Of a stretch of 35,417 nucleotides of DNA, positions 7,060 to 13,442 are shown one piece after another. Positions within the stretch are counted from its first letter, which is position 1. Each line of letters opens with the position of its first letter. The DNA comes from a virus: positions 1-35,417 of the IMG/VR virus record IMGVR_UViG_3300042261_001802; one strand, 5' to 3'. A program made the translations under genes and the position numbers. Below the pieces are notes generated by a model. The model had not been told where the DNA came from. It saw nothing but the letters and a program-made list of their open reading frames with translations, and did not search any database.

Positions 7060-7661
7060 TGGTGGTGATTACGTGCACGGGATTCGAGAAGGCGATGAAG
7101 GCCGCGACTGATGAGACTAAGGGCGCTGTCAAGGCCGCTATCAGGAGTACGCTCAACAAGGTCATCAAGACAGCAAGGAGTATGACTAGCGGCGAGATTC
7201 GAAAGATATACGGCGTATCGAAAAAGACTCTTGATGAGCGCCTTGCCGTGGTTACTGCCCGCGCCGGGATCGCGGAAGCGGGGCTCACGATTGGAGGTAA
7301 GTCTGTTTCCTTATCGTATTTCAATGCCAAGCAGTTCGCTGGATCAACTGTCATAACCCGCAAGGGTGCTACCAAGCGCAAACGTATATCGAAGTTCCAG
7401 GGCGTTGAGGTCGAGGTTATTAAGGGCAAGCGTACCAGGTTGAAGAACGCATTCATGCAACGCTTCAAGAGTGGGCATCTCGGCATTCTCACCAGGGTAG
7501 GGAAGAAGCGGTATCCGGTCAGGGTGAAGAGCTCGATATCCATTGCCTCCATGTTCGAGAAGGCGGCCATCAATGACGCAGTGATTGCAAAGGTGGATGT
7601 CGAGCTGGAGAAGCAGTTCTGGCACGAGCTGGAGTATTACCTGTCGAAGGATGACCGATGA
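7059..7661 (+). CDS. Minor tail protein Z-like (GpZ family)
   Basis: This 200-aa basic protein has an N-terminal helical part with SGEIRKIYGVSKKTLDERL and a C-terminal part reading GHLGILTRVGKKRYPVR...SISIASMF. That layout is typical of lambda-like minor tail protein Z, which acts at the tail terminus during head joining. It is encoded far from the tail genes, between the origin region and the sliding clamp. It is coupled to its upstream neighbour by a 1-nt overlap. Assignment rests on remembered family patterns. Confidence 0.6.
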   Translation: MVVITCTGFEKAMKAATDETKGAVKAAIRSTLNKVIKTARSMTSGEIRKIYGVSKKTLDERLAVVTARAGIAEAGLTIGGKSVSLSYFNAKQFAGSTVITRKGATKRKRISKFQGVEVEVIKGKRTRLKNAFMQRFKSGHLGILTRVGKKRYPVRVKSSISIASMFEKAAINDAVIAKVDVELEKQFWHELEYYLSKDDR

Positions 7662-7691
7662 GGCCGGGTCAATCGCGGGTCCTTCCCGGTG

Positions 7692-7724
7692 GGGGTACCC
7701 CTTGCGGGCGAGCGAGCGCGCAAG
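7692..7724. other. GC-rich structured element
   Basis: A 10-bp perfect palindrome GGGGTACCCC (7692-7701) is followed by CTTGCG (7701-7706) pairing with CGCAAG (7719-7724). It lies in the stretch between the GpZ-like gene and the better-supported start of the next gene. Possible roles are an RNA hairpin or a packaging or cleavage site; neither is shown. Confidence 0.4.
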
Positions 7725-7777
7725 TTTCGCTCATGATTCAAAATTATCAGGTTCCGGAATTTCGGAAGGGACGGAAA

Positions 7778-8248
7778 ATGACGCAATCGGTTGAAAATAC
7801 AACCTCCATGACGGTTCGGGCGATCCGGGAATTCTCGACTGATGCCCTGGACGCGGACTGGTGCCGCTCCTGGGTATTGCAACACATCCATGGCAGCCTG
7901 GCCGGCTGCCCTCACTGTGACCAGGTCATCGGAGATGAGCGCCGCCAAGAGACGTTCTGGCGCCGGGGCCGGTTACGCTGCAATAAATGCGGCCGATACT
8001 TCGACGCCCACACCGGGACGATTCTGGCAGGCACGTCGCTCGACTATCGGGAGATATATCTCCTGGCGTTCTTGCTCGGCGCCGGCCTGCCGGTCCGTGA
8101 AGTCTCCAAGCGGCTCGGCATCAACGAGAGCACGGTCCGGGACTGGCGTGACCGGCTTACTCATGGGCAGCGGATGTCCACACACACCATAGGGGATAGG
8201 GGCCGCGCGGCGCGGGGGGAGGGGGGTCTTGATGTTATTGTCTGCTGA
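7778..8248 (+). CDS. Zinc-ribbon plus HTH protein, transposase-like DNA binder
   Basis: The start is the ATG at 7778 with GGAAGGGACGG upstream, giving 156 aa. The frame also opens at 7658 (196 aa, ATGA overlap with the GpZ-like gene), but the added 40 residues run through a GC-rich palindromic stretch and look non-coding. The protein carries a zinc ribbon (CPHC and CNKC pairs). After it comes an HTH (VREVSKRLGINESTVRDWRDRL). This pairing occurs in IS1595/InsA-type transposase N-termini and in stand-alone phage DNA-binding proteins. No catalytic DDE domain is present, so it is a regulator or DNA-binding factor rather than a transposase. Its end overlaps the clamp start. Confidence 0.65.
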   Translation: MTQSVENTTSMTVRAIREFSTDALDADWCRSWVLQHIHGSLAGCPHCDQVIGDERRQETFWRRGRLRCNKCGRYFDAHTGTILAGTSLDYREIYLLAFLLGAGLPVREVSKRLGINESTVRDWRDRLTHGQRMSTHTIGDRGRAARGEGGLDVIVC

Positions 8249-9335
8249 TCGCTCTGTTTTCTCGAAACTGCTAGGCCGGGTTATCGGGGTAACGAAAAAC
8301 AAATCCACCATTCCGGTGCTCTCGTGCTTACTCCTCGAAGCCGCTCCGGAAACGTTGACTTTTTCCGCAACTGACCTTGAAGTGTCTATCAAGATTGCCG
8401 GGAGCGAGGGGATCGCTGTCGACAAAACCGGCTCGGTTGTTGTGTCCGCCGGTAAGCTGAAGAATTGCATCGACTCAGTCCCCACCGATAGGGTCTCCCT
8501 CCGGCTGCTCGATAAAGGACGGCTGGAAATCTCCGCCGGAGAGTCCCTGTTCAAGCTGGTCTGCGAATCGTCCAATGATTTCCCAGCTATTCCCGACCCT
8601 TCCACCCGGCCGGAAAATTCTTTTTCACTACATCCTGACGACCTGCAGACGTTCATCAACGCCTGCCTCCATGCCGTATGCAGCGACGAGACAAAACACA
8701 CGCTCTGCGGCATGCTCTTCAAAATCGAAGATGAAGCTCTTGTTGCCTGCAGCACCGATGGACACCGCCTGTCATTGGCAGGCAAGCGGATCCCCAGCAT
8801 CACTATCGTCAACGCCGTCATTATCCCGCGTAAAGGCTTGGAAGAGCTCCGTAAGCTGCCACTGGAACCTCTAACGGTCCACCTCGGCGACAATAATATG
8901 GCCGCCGTCCAGGGTGGCACGCTCCTCTCTCTCCGCCTCATCGAGGGACATTACCCGGACTACCGGCGTGCCATCCCCACCGGCTATGAATTCCATACAA
9001 CCTGTAGCGGCTCCGCTCTTGTTGACGCTGTAAACCGAGTCAAGCTCATGTCGAGGAACAGCGGAATAATTCTGGAGATTCTCGATGGAGCGATCTTTCT
9101 GCGTGCGCAAAACGAGTCCGGAGATGAGGCCATCGACAGCATCCAGTGCAACCAACGGGGCGACGCGCTGCAGGTGCGGCTCAATGCACGTTATCTTCTG
9201 GATGCGCTCATCTCCCTGGGTGACGGAGACATCGTTATCAAATACAAGAGCGAGCTCAACCCTCTCGTGATTCTGCCCGCGAATTTCGGGCAATGGGATG
9301 AGCGGCTCGAAGTGCTGATGCCCATGCGGGTGTAA
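8232..9335 (+). CDS. dnaN: DNA polymerase III beta (sliding clamp) homologue
   Basis: This full-length 367-aa clamp has three repeated domains of about 120 residues. Recognisable features are the N-terminal KNKSTIPVLSCLLLEA, CSTDGHRLSLAGKRI in the middle domain, EGHYPDYRRAIPT, and the C-terminal LEVLMPMRV, which matches the usual bacterial MPM(R/K)(L/V) ending. A clamp tethers polymerase to DNA and recruits repair and exchange factors. The start chosen is the ATG at 8232, behind a GGGGAGGGGGG ribosome binding site; a TTG lies 3 nt earlier. A phage copy would let the phage recruit or retune host Pol III while its own primase-helicase opens the origin. Confidence 0.93.
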   Translation: MLLSADRSVFSKLLGRVIGVTKNKSTIPVLSCLLLEAAPETLTFSATDLEVSIKIAGSEGIAVDKTGSVVVSAGKLKNCIDSVPTDRVSLRLLDKGRLEISAGESLFKLVCESSNDFPAIPDPSTRPENSFSLHPDDLQTFINACLHAVCSDETKHTLCGMLFKIEDEALVACSTDGHRLSLAGKRIPSITIVNAVIIPRKGLEELRKLPLEPLTVHLGDNNMAAVQGGTLLSLRLIEGHYPDYRRAIPTGYEFHTTCSGSALVDAVNRVKLMSRNSGIILEILDGAIFLRAQNESGDEAIDSIQCNQRGDALQVRLNARYLLDALISLGDGDIVIKYKSELNPLVILPANFGQWDERLEVLMPMRV

Positions 9336-9344
9336 GGAGGCAAC

Positions 9345-9656
9345 ATGGCGGATATCTGTATCGACAGTGCTTTCATCCCAGCCCAAGTCGGGAAAATCTA
9401 TTCCAGGTGGTGTCACCTTTTTACCGATGAGCCGCGCAATCCCGAGGCTCTTGAATCGCTCCACCGTTTCGCTGCCTCCCTCGGATTGCGGCGGAGCTGG
9501 TACCAGGCAGGCTCCATCCTGCCGCATTACGATGTAACCGAAAACATGAGAATCAAGGCCGTCCGGTTCGGCGCGCGTGAAGTTACCCGGGAAGAGGTCA
9601 GGGAAGTCATGACGAAAATGTACGGCACCTGGAAATTTCTGCCGGACATGGGATGA
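9345..9656 (+). CDS. DUF4031-like protein
   Basis: This 103-aa protein has AAGGAGG 5 nt before its ATG. The segment YSRWCHLFTDE, then LHRFAASLGLRRSWYQ and HYDVT...RIKAVRFGAREVT, is the conserved pattern I associate with DUF4031, small proteins common in phages and of unknown function. It directly follows the clamp gene, probably in the same transcript. Confidence 0.65.
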   Translation: MADICIDSAFIPAQVGKIYSRWCHLFTDEPRNPEALESLHRFAASLGLRRSWYQAGSILPHYDVTENMRIKAVRFGAREVTREEVREVMTKMYGTWKFLPDMG

Positions 9657-9664
9657 GGTGACCC

Positions 9665-9931
9665 GTGGGATTAGTCATAGCAAGCATCAGCCCGAAAGTA
9701 GAGGCGATAATTCAGCAGCAAATCAGGGCTCTCCGTAACGGCGAGTTTCGCCTCAACGGTGCAATCCGGCTCTATCCCCGCTGGCCGGAGATCCCCGAGG
9801 CCGTTTTTATCGGCGAAGATGAGCTGCGCGCGCTGGAGCTCCACGGTTACGACCGCCGGACCGATCCGCTCATCACAAAAAACGCCGTCGTGCTCATCAT
9901 CCGGAATGGACGTGTGGAGTTTACAGCGTAA
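9665..9931 (+). CDS. Hypothetical protein (88 aa, GTG start)
   Basis: GTG at 9665 follows GAGGTGAC. The sequence (ISPKVEAIIQQQIRALRNGEFRLNG, then YPRWPEIPEAVFIGEDELRAL) suggests an N-terminal helix and a C-terminal beta sheet. It is in the same operon as the DUF4031 gene. No family recognised. Confidence 0.6.
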   Translation: MGLVIASISPKVEAIIQQQIRALRNGEFRLNGAIRLYPRWPEIPEAVFIGEDELRALELHGYDRRTDPLITKNAVVLIIRNGRVEFTA

Positions 9932-9946
9932 ACAAGAGGAGGCTGC

Positions 9947-10096
9947 ATGGAAAAGGTAACGTGTCCAATATGCAAGGGAAGCGGCAAGCGCGGCCACCAG
10001 CACCCAACTGAAGGGTGGCTGGAGTACCCCTGTTACAACTGCAACGGGAGCGGTAAGGTCATTAAACAGGATAGACCGGTAAGGGGAATTCGTTAA
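9947..10096 (+). CDS. DnaJ-type zinc-finger miniprotein (49 aa)
   Basis: ATG at 9947 is preceded by AGAGGAGG. The product contains CPICKGSGKRG and CYNCNGSGKV, the two CxxCxGxG halves of a DnaJ-type zinc finger, and little else. Such a stand-alone finger could bind one zinc or mediate protein contacts. The primase has a similar insertion at residues 553-568. It abuts the TTG start of the next gene. Confidence 0.65.
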   Translation: MEKVTCPICKGSGKRGHQHPTEGWLEYPCYNCNGSGKVIKQDRPVRGIR

Positions 10097-10813
10097 TTGG
10101 TCGCCACCGGTTCCACGATAACCGATCAGTTCGAATCGGACATCGCCCGGGAAGAGGCCCGGCTGCGCGCGGAAAAAGACGCGGCGTATGAGCTCGCCGT
10201 GCGCAGACCCACCATAACCAACCGCAAGGCCTATGCGGCGAAAGAGAAGGATCTCGCTGATTTCCTCAAGGCCCTCACCGAGCCGGAACCGGGTGAGCGG
10301 ATCTTTAAAGGAGTGCTTGAAGTCCTGGAGTACCTGGAGGGGGAGCACTGGAAAATAGGCAAGACAAAGCTCTATGACGATTTCAACCAGGGCCTGCTTG
10401 TTGCCCAGCCCGCCGGAACCATCCTCATGGGGGACGTGCTGGATTACGCCCGCCGGGAGCTGCATAAACAAGACGGCACTTCGGGCGTAACCGCCGGCGG
10501 TTCATCCCTCCAGGAACAGAAGATACTCGAAGAGATTGGCCGGATTCGCGCGGACCGTCTGCAGCGGGAGATGAAGCTCAAGGAGTCCACGGGCGAGCTC
10601 ATCAAGAAAAGCGAGGTGGAGATACAGTTCGCGAAGCGGATCATCTACCTCAAGAGCGACTTGAAGAACATATTTCGAGCCGGCGCGGTGGAGATTATCC
10701 GTATGGTAGACGGGGATCCCCAGAAGGCGGCGCTCCTGATTGGTTACGGGGTCCGGATCATCGATGAGGCCATGGACCGGTATGCACGCCCGATTCGGGT
10801 GGATGAGGAGTAG
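10097..10813 (+). CDS. Probable terminase small subunit (Nu1-like)
   Basis: This 238-aa protein begins at a TTG directly after the previous stop. Residues 60-120 look like a winged-helix DNA-binding part (WKIGKTKLYDDFNQGLL). The rest is a long helical region (QEQKILEEIGRIRADRLQREMKLKESTGELI...) ending in a compact helix bundle. Lambda Nu1 has the same plan: DNA-binding wing, charged linker helices, and a C-terminal part that contacts the large subunit. It would recognise cos and position the GpA-type large subunit encoded 2.6 kb downstream. Sequence identity to Nu1 is low, so the call is by plan and position. Confidence 0.55.
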   Translation: MVATGSTITDQFESDIAREEARLRAEKDAAYELAVRRPTITNRKAYAAKEKDLADFLKALTEPEPGERIFKGVLEVLEYLEGEHWKIGKTKLYDDFNQGLLVAQPAGTILMGDVLDYARRELHKQDGTSGVTAGGSSLQEQKILEEIGRIRADRLQREMKLKESTGELIKKSEVEIQFAKRIIYLKSDLKNIFRAGAVEIIRMVDGDPQKAALLIGYGVRIIDEAMDRYARPIRVDEE

Positions 10814-10815
10814 GT

Positions 10816-11031
10816 ATGGAAGTCACCCTGTCATGCGGATTCTGTGGGGATATTTTCTCCCTGGATGCGTTCTGTGAGGCCCCGGTTTATGGGACTCTGC
10901 CGAAAAATATCTATCAGTGCCCGGGATGCCGGCGGGCGATTGAGCGAAAGATGGACCCGCCGAAGGTGCTGTCGAGCGGGTTCGTGATGCCTGGAAAGAT
11001 ACGGATTATTGAGGTACCAGGGTACCTTTAA
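10816..11031 (+). CDS. Zinc-ribbon protein (71 aa)
   Basis: ATG at 10816 follows GGAGTAGG. Two CxxC pairs, CGFC and CPGC, are spaced as in a zinc ribbon and followed by a short beta-rich tail (GKIRIIEVPGYL). No further family assignment. It overlaps the next frame by 1 nt. Confidence 0.6.
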   Translation: MEVTLSCGFCGDIFSLDAFCEAPVYGTLPKNIYQCPGCRRAIERKMDPPKVLSSGFVMPGKIRIIEVPGYL

Positions 11032-11042
11032 TGGAGGTAGCA

Positions 11043-11282
11043 ATGAAAAACAAACTGATAGACCTGAACAACCACCTGTTTGCCCAACTGGAACGGCTGT
11101 CGGATGAAGAGACAGCCGGAGACAAGCTTAATGAAGAAATCGAACGATCGCGGGCCATCGGGGTCATTGCCCGAAATATCATCGATAACGCCAAACTGGC
11201 GCTCGATGCGCACAAGGCTATCAATGAAGGGCTCATCAAGTCGGCCCCGAAGATGATAGGCATAGCGGAGGCGGCGGAATGA
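11043..11282 (+). CDS. Conserved phage helical protein upstream of HNH gene
   Basis: The ATG at 11043 is chosen because GGAGG lies 6 nt before it; the earlier in-frame ATG at 11031 overlaps the previous stop codon and would place this ribosome binding site inside the coding region. The 79-aa product (KNKLIDLNNHLFAQLERLSDE, then GVIARNIIDNAKLALDAHKA) is all helical and matches a small protein often seen next to phage HNH nucleases. It overlaps the HNH gene by 4 nt. Function unknown. Confidence 0.65.
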   Translation: MKNKLIDLNNHLFAQLERLSDEETAGDKLNEEIERSRAIGVIARNIIDNAKLALDAHKAINEGLIKSAPKMIGIAEAAE

Positions 11283-12094
11283 GGTTGCGGTATTCTCCGG
11301 AACAACTGGATTTCATCCGCGCGGCTTACGCGACTATGCCGATCTCCGACTTGGCGCCGGCATTCAACGCCCGATTCGGTACCGACGCCACTGCAAAAAA
11401 ACTCCGGTCCACCATCAAAAACCACAAAATCACCTGCGGTCGAAAACCGAAAGAGCGGATTAAGCCCTGCCGCCTCTACACAAAGGAACAGGCGGCGTTT
11501 TTGACGGAGAATTACACCGGGCGGAGCGTAGCGGACCTGACCGCGGTATTCAATGACCGCTTCCACCTGGACCGGACCCAGCAGCAGATCAAGACATTTG
11601 TCCATAACCGGGGAATAACATCCGGAAGGACGGGGCGTTTTGAGAAGGGTCAAACGCCGTGGAACCTGAGAAAGAAGGGATACATGGGCGCGAACGTCAC
11701 CAGTTTCAAAAAGGGCAATATTCCGCACACAAAGAAACGGCTCTGGTCGGAGAGGATAAACCGAGATGGATTCATAGAAATCAGTATACCGGCGCGTAAC
11801 CCCTGGACCGGTGCTCCGACGCGGTACCGACACAAGCACGTATGGTTGTGGGAAACCGAGCACGGCCCGGTACCGAAAGGTCACGCCGTGGCGTTTATCG
11901 ACAGCGACAAACTTAATTGTGTATTGGAGAATCTCATGCTGGTCACCCGGCCGGAGTTGTTGAGCATGAATCTGCACGGCTATCGGGAAGCGTCGCCGGA
12001 GCTGAAACCCACAATACTGGCCCTGGCGAGAATGGAGGCAAAGGCAGGCATCAGGACGCGACCAGGGGTCGGCCGCGGACCACGGGGAGGATAG
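11279..12094 (+). CDS. HNH homing-type endonuclease
   Basis: This 271-aa protein has two N-terminal repeats of a HTH-like unit. Their shared pattern is YSPEQLDFIRAAYATMPISD near residue 5 and YTKEQAAFLTENYTGRSVAD near residue 66. A basic linker (GRFEKGQTPWNLRKKG) follows, then a C-terminal HNH domain (HKHVWLWETEHGPVPKGHAV, then DKLNCVLENLMLV, with the His-Asn-His core). HNH nucleases beside terminase genes assist cos cleavage in several lambdoid phages, and others act as homing nucleases. The position between small and large terminase favours packaging, but either role is possible. Confidence 0.85.
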   Translation: MRLRYSPEQLDFIRAAYATMPISDLAPAFNARFGTDATAKKLRSTIKNHKITCGRKPKERIKPCRLYTKEQAAFLTENYTGRSVADLTAVFNDRFHLDRTQQQIKTFVHNRGITSGRTGRFEKGQTPWNLRKKGYMGANVTSFKKGNIPHTKKRLWSERINRDGFIEISIPARNPWTGAPTRYRHKHVWLWETEHGPVPKGHAVAFIDSDKLNCVLENLMLVTRPELLSMNLHGYREASPELKPTILALARMEAKAGIRTRPGVGRGPRGG

Positions 12095-12096
12095 TC

Positions 12097-12297
12097 ATGA
12101 AACCACCCTACGCAATCATTACCGGCAACTGCAGCAGACACGGAAACTTTACAGTGGAGAGAAAGCCGAACACAAAGGCCGGACAACCGGACCCGACCGG
12201 TTCCGGCGGGTTGATTCGGAAGTACCCTCACGCCGCGGTTGTTTGTCCGAAGTGCCGTATGTGGGGGGAGATTGTGAAGGTTGAAGAAGTTATATAA
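12097..12297 (+). CDS. Small zinc-binding protein (66 aa)
   Basis: ATG at 12097 lies 5-10 nt after GGGGAGG. It has an N-terminal GNCSRHGNFTVE and a C-terminal VCPKCRMWGEIV, giving a Cys/His set suited to one zinc. Its TAA stop is embedded in ATAAC, which begins a palindromic element (12294-12350). No family recognised. Confidence 0.6.
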   Translation: MKPPYAIITGNCSRHGNFTVERKPNTKAGQPDPTGSGGLIRKYPHAAVVCPKCRMWGEIVKVEEVI

Positions 12298-12350
12298 CGG
12301 TTTGAATTGAAGCGCAAGCGAAGCGCAGCCGCCTTCCAATGTTTGGTTAT
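12294..12350. repeat. attC-like palindrome 1
   Basis: The element begins ATAAC (12294-12298, containing the stop codon of the preceding gene) and ends GTTAT (12346-12350). Inside, ATTGAAGCG (12306-12314) pairs with CGCCTTCCAAT (12330-12340), leaving two unpaired C residues. Integron attC sites have this plan of inverted R boxes, spacers and an inner stem with extrahelical bases. The bulges are on the arm opposite to that expected for the gene orientation, and GTTAT does not fit the canonical GTTRRRY. Confidence 0.4.
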
Positions 12351-12378
12351 GGTGCGCTGCTGATCGGAGCGGAAGACG

Positions 12379-12633
12379 ATGGCAGAACGAATGTTGAGCA
12401 AAGAGGCGCAGGCGTTACTAACTCCATGCCCAAAGTGCGAGGGTCGGGACCAGTTGCAGGCGGTGTCTGACCGTTGCGCTGAAGACTGTTTCGGGGTGTT
12501 CATTGCCTGTAAGCGGTGCGAAAACTATTTCCCTGGAACTTTCATGGACCACGTTGAAACCGTGTGGGGTATGGAAGAATGGGCGGTCCGTGCGGCAATG
12601 GACATCTGGAACGAACAACTGGTAGCACCATAA
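12379..12633 (+). CDS. Lar-like zinc-ribbon protein (84 aa)
   Basis: ATG at 12379 follows GCGGAAGACG. Residues 16-50 carry two CxxC pairs (CPKC, CKRC) and the C-terminus reads AMDIWNEQL. The CPxC...CxxC...A..WN pattern resembles the Lar (restriction alleviation) family of phage and prophage zinc-ribbon proteins, which protect against type I restriction in the Rac prophage. The match is by pattern only. The gene is bounded on both sides by attC-like palindromes, like a cassette. Confidence 0.5.
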   Translation: MAERMLSKEAQALLTPCPKCEGRDQLQAVSDRCAEDCFGVFIACKRCENYFPGTFMDHVETVWGMEEWAVRAAMDIWNEQLVAP

Positions 12634-12678
12634 CGGGCTGCATTTTGAGCGGCCCTGGACGCTCAAAATGCTGGTTAT
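12630..12678. repeat. attC-like palindrome 2
   Basis: ATAAC (12630-12634, containing the TAA stop of the preceding gene) and GTTAT (12674-12678) bracket a perfect 12-bp stem. The arms are GCATTTTGAGCG (12640-12651) and CGCTCAAAATGC (12660-12671), with an 8-nt loop. It could act as a terminator hairpin, but no T-run follows. The shared ATAAC/GTTAT ends with palindrome 1 suggest a recombination site. Confidence 0.55.
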
Positions 12679-12711
12679 CTCATTCCGGGTAGCCAGCGGG
12701 GAGGAGTTGAC

Positions 12712-12891
12712 ATGGTATGCAAACACTGCGGCGGGGAGGTCATCTGGATGGGACCGCTTACGGCGCTGACTCACACACAATGCCGACAGTGCGGGGGCAT
12801 CAACTGCCAAGAAACGGAATTCGCTCCATGCGGGGCTATAGAGTGCGACAAGTGCGGAGATTGCAAGGTGGTCGAAAATGCCGAGGTGTGA
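12712..12891 (+). CDS. Cys-rich zinc-binding protein (59 aa)
   Basis: ATG at 12712 follows GGGGAGGAG. The protein contains CKHCGGEV, CRQCGGINC and CDKCGDC, enough Cys for two zinc sites. No family recognised. It lies within the cassette-like block. Confidence 0.6.
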   Translation: MVCKHCGGEVIWMGPLTALTHTQCRQCGGINCQETEFAPCGAIECDKCGDCKVVENAEV

Positions 12892-12896
12892 TTGTT

Positions 12897-13082
12897 ATGA
12901 TGAGGAAGAAGGAGAAGGAAATAAAAGAGGCCGATTGCGCTTGTTGCGGGAAACGGCACTACTTCGACCAGCCCGTTAAATCCTTTGTCTGCAAGCAGTG
13001 CGGAGTAGGTCAAAGCGTAACGCCACCAAAGGCAATCGGCTATTCCAGCAAGAGGAACTACCCAGAAGGGTTCTGGGCATAA
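12897..13082 (+). CDS. Zinc-ribbon protein (61 aa)
   Basis: ATG at 12897 (MM start), with GAGGTG upstream inside the previous gene. It has a basic N-terminus, then CACCGKRHYF and CKQCGVGQ, a rubredoxin-like pair of knuckles. The stop codon is again inside ATAAC (13079-13083), as for the two genes that precede the palindromes. No family recognised. Confidence 0.6.
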   Translation: MMRKKEKEIKEADCACCGKRHYFDQPVKSFVCKQCGVGQSVTPPKAIGYSSKRNYPEGFWA

Positions 13083-13112
13083 CAAGGCATTATCCCAAAA
13101 CAGGAATTTTCC

Positions 13113-13439
13113 ATGAGATGCTACAGCCGTTATAACTCAGCGGAAGAAAAGAGGAAACGCAGCGAAAAGGCCAGCCGTGCCGCTCAAGCGCGTTGGGACG
13201 CCTATCACGCGTTGCTTGCCGAGTCCGGCGAACCAATCATAACAGACCCGCCGGCAGACATGTACCGCATCACGTTCGAAAACCTCATGACCGGTAAAGC
13301 CGAAATTCTCACCTTCCACCCCGGGCCGCGGTTAAACAACTACCGCATCGAGGTAAACGGCAAGCCCTGGCGCGTCTGCGGTTTTGTCGATGCTATGGAT
13401 AGATTGGTAAAGAGTTGCTATAGATTGGCCCGGATATAA
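13113..13439 (+). CDS. Hypothetical protein upstream of terminase
   Basis: This 108-aa protein has a strongly basic N-terminus (EEKRKRSEKASRAAQARW) and a C-terminal beta-rich domain (YRITFENLMTGKAEILTF...). It ends 3 nt before the terminase start, so it belongs to the packaging operon. The ribosome binding site is weak. No family recognised. Confidence 0.6.
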   Translation: MRCYSRYNSAEEKRKRSEKASRAAQARWDAYHALLAESGEPIITDPPADMYRITFENLMTGKAEILTFHPGPRLNNYRIEVNGKPWRVCGFVDAMDRLVKSCYRLARI

Positions 13440-13442
13440 CCC

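Noticed and set aside
7658-7777. 40-residue N-terminal extension of the zinc-ribbon protein
   Set aside because: The later ATG has a better ribosome binding site, and the extension crosses palindromic GC-rich DNA with an odd composition.
13079-13138. Third attC-like site
   Set aside because: ATAAC and a GTTAT are present, but the inner arms pair poorly and the end lies inside the next gene.
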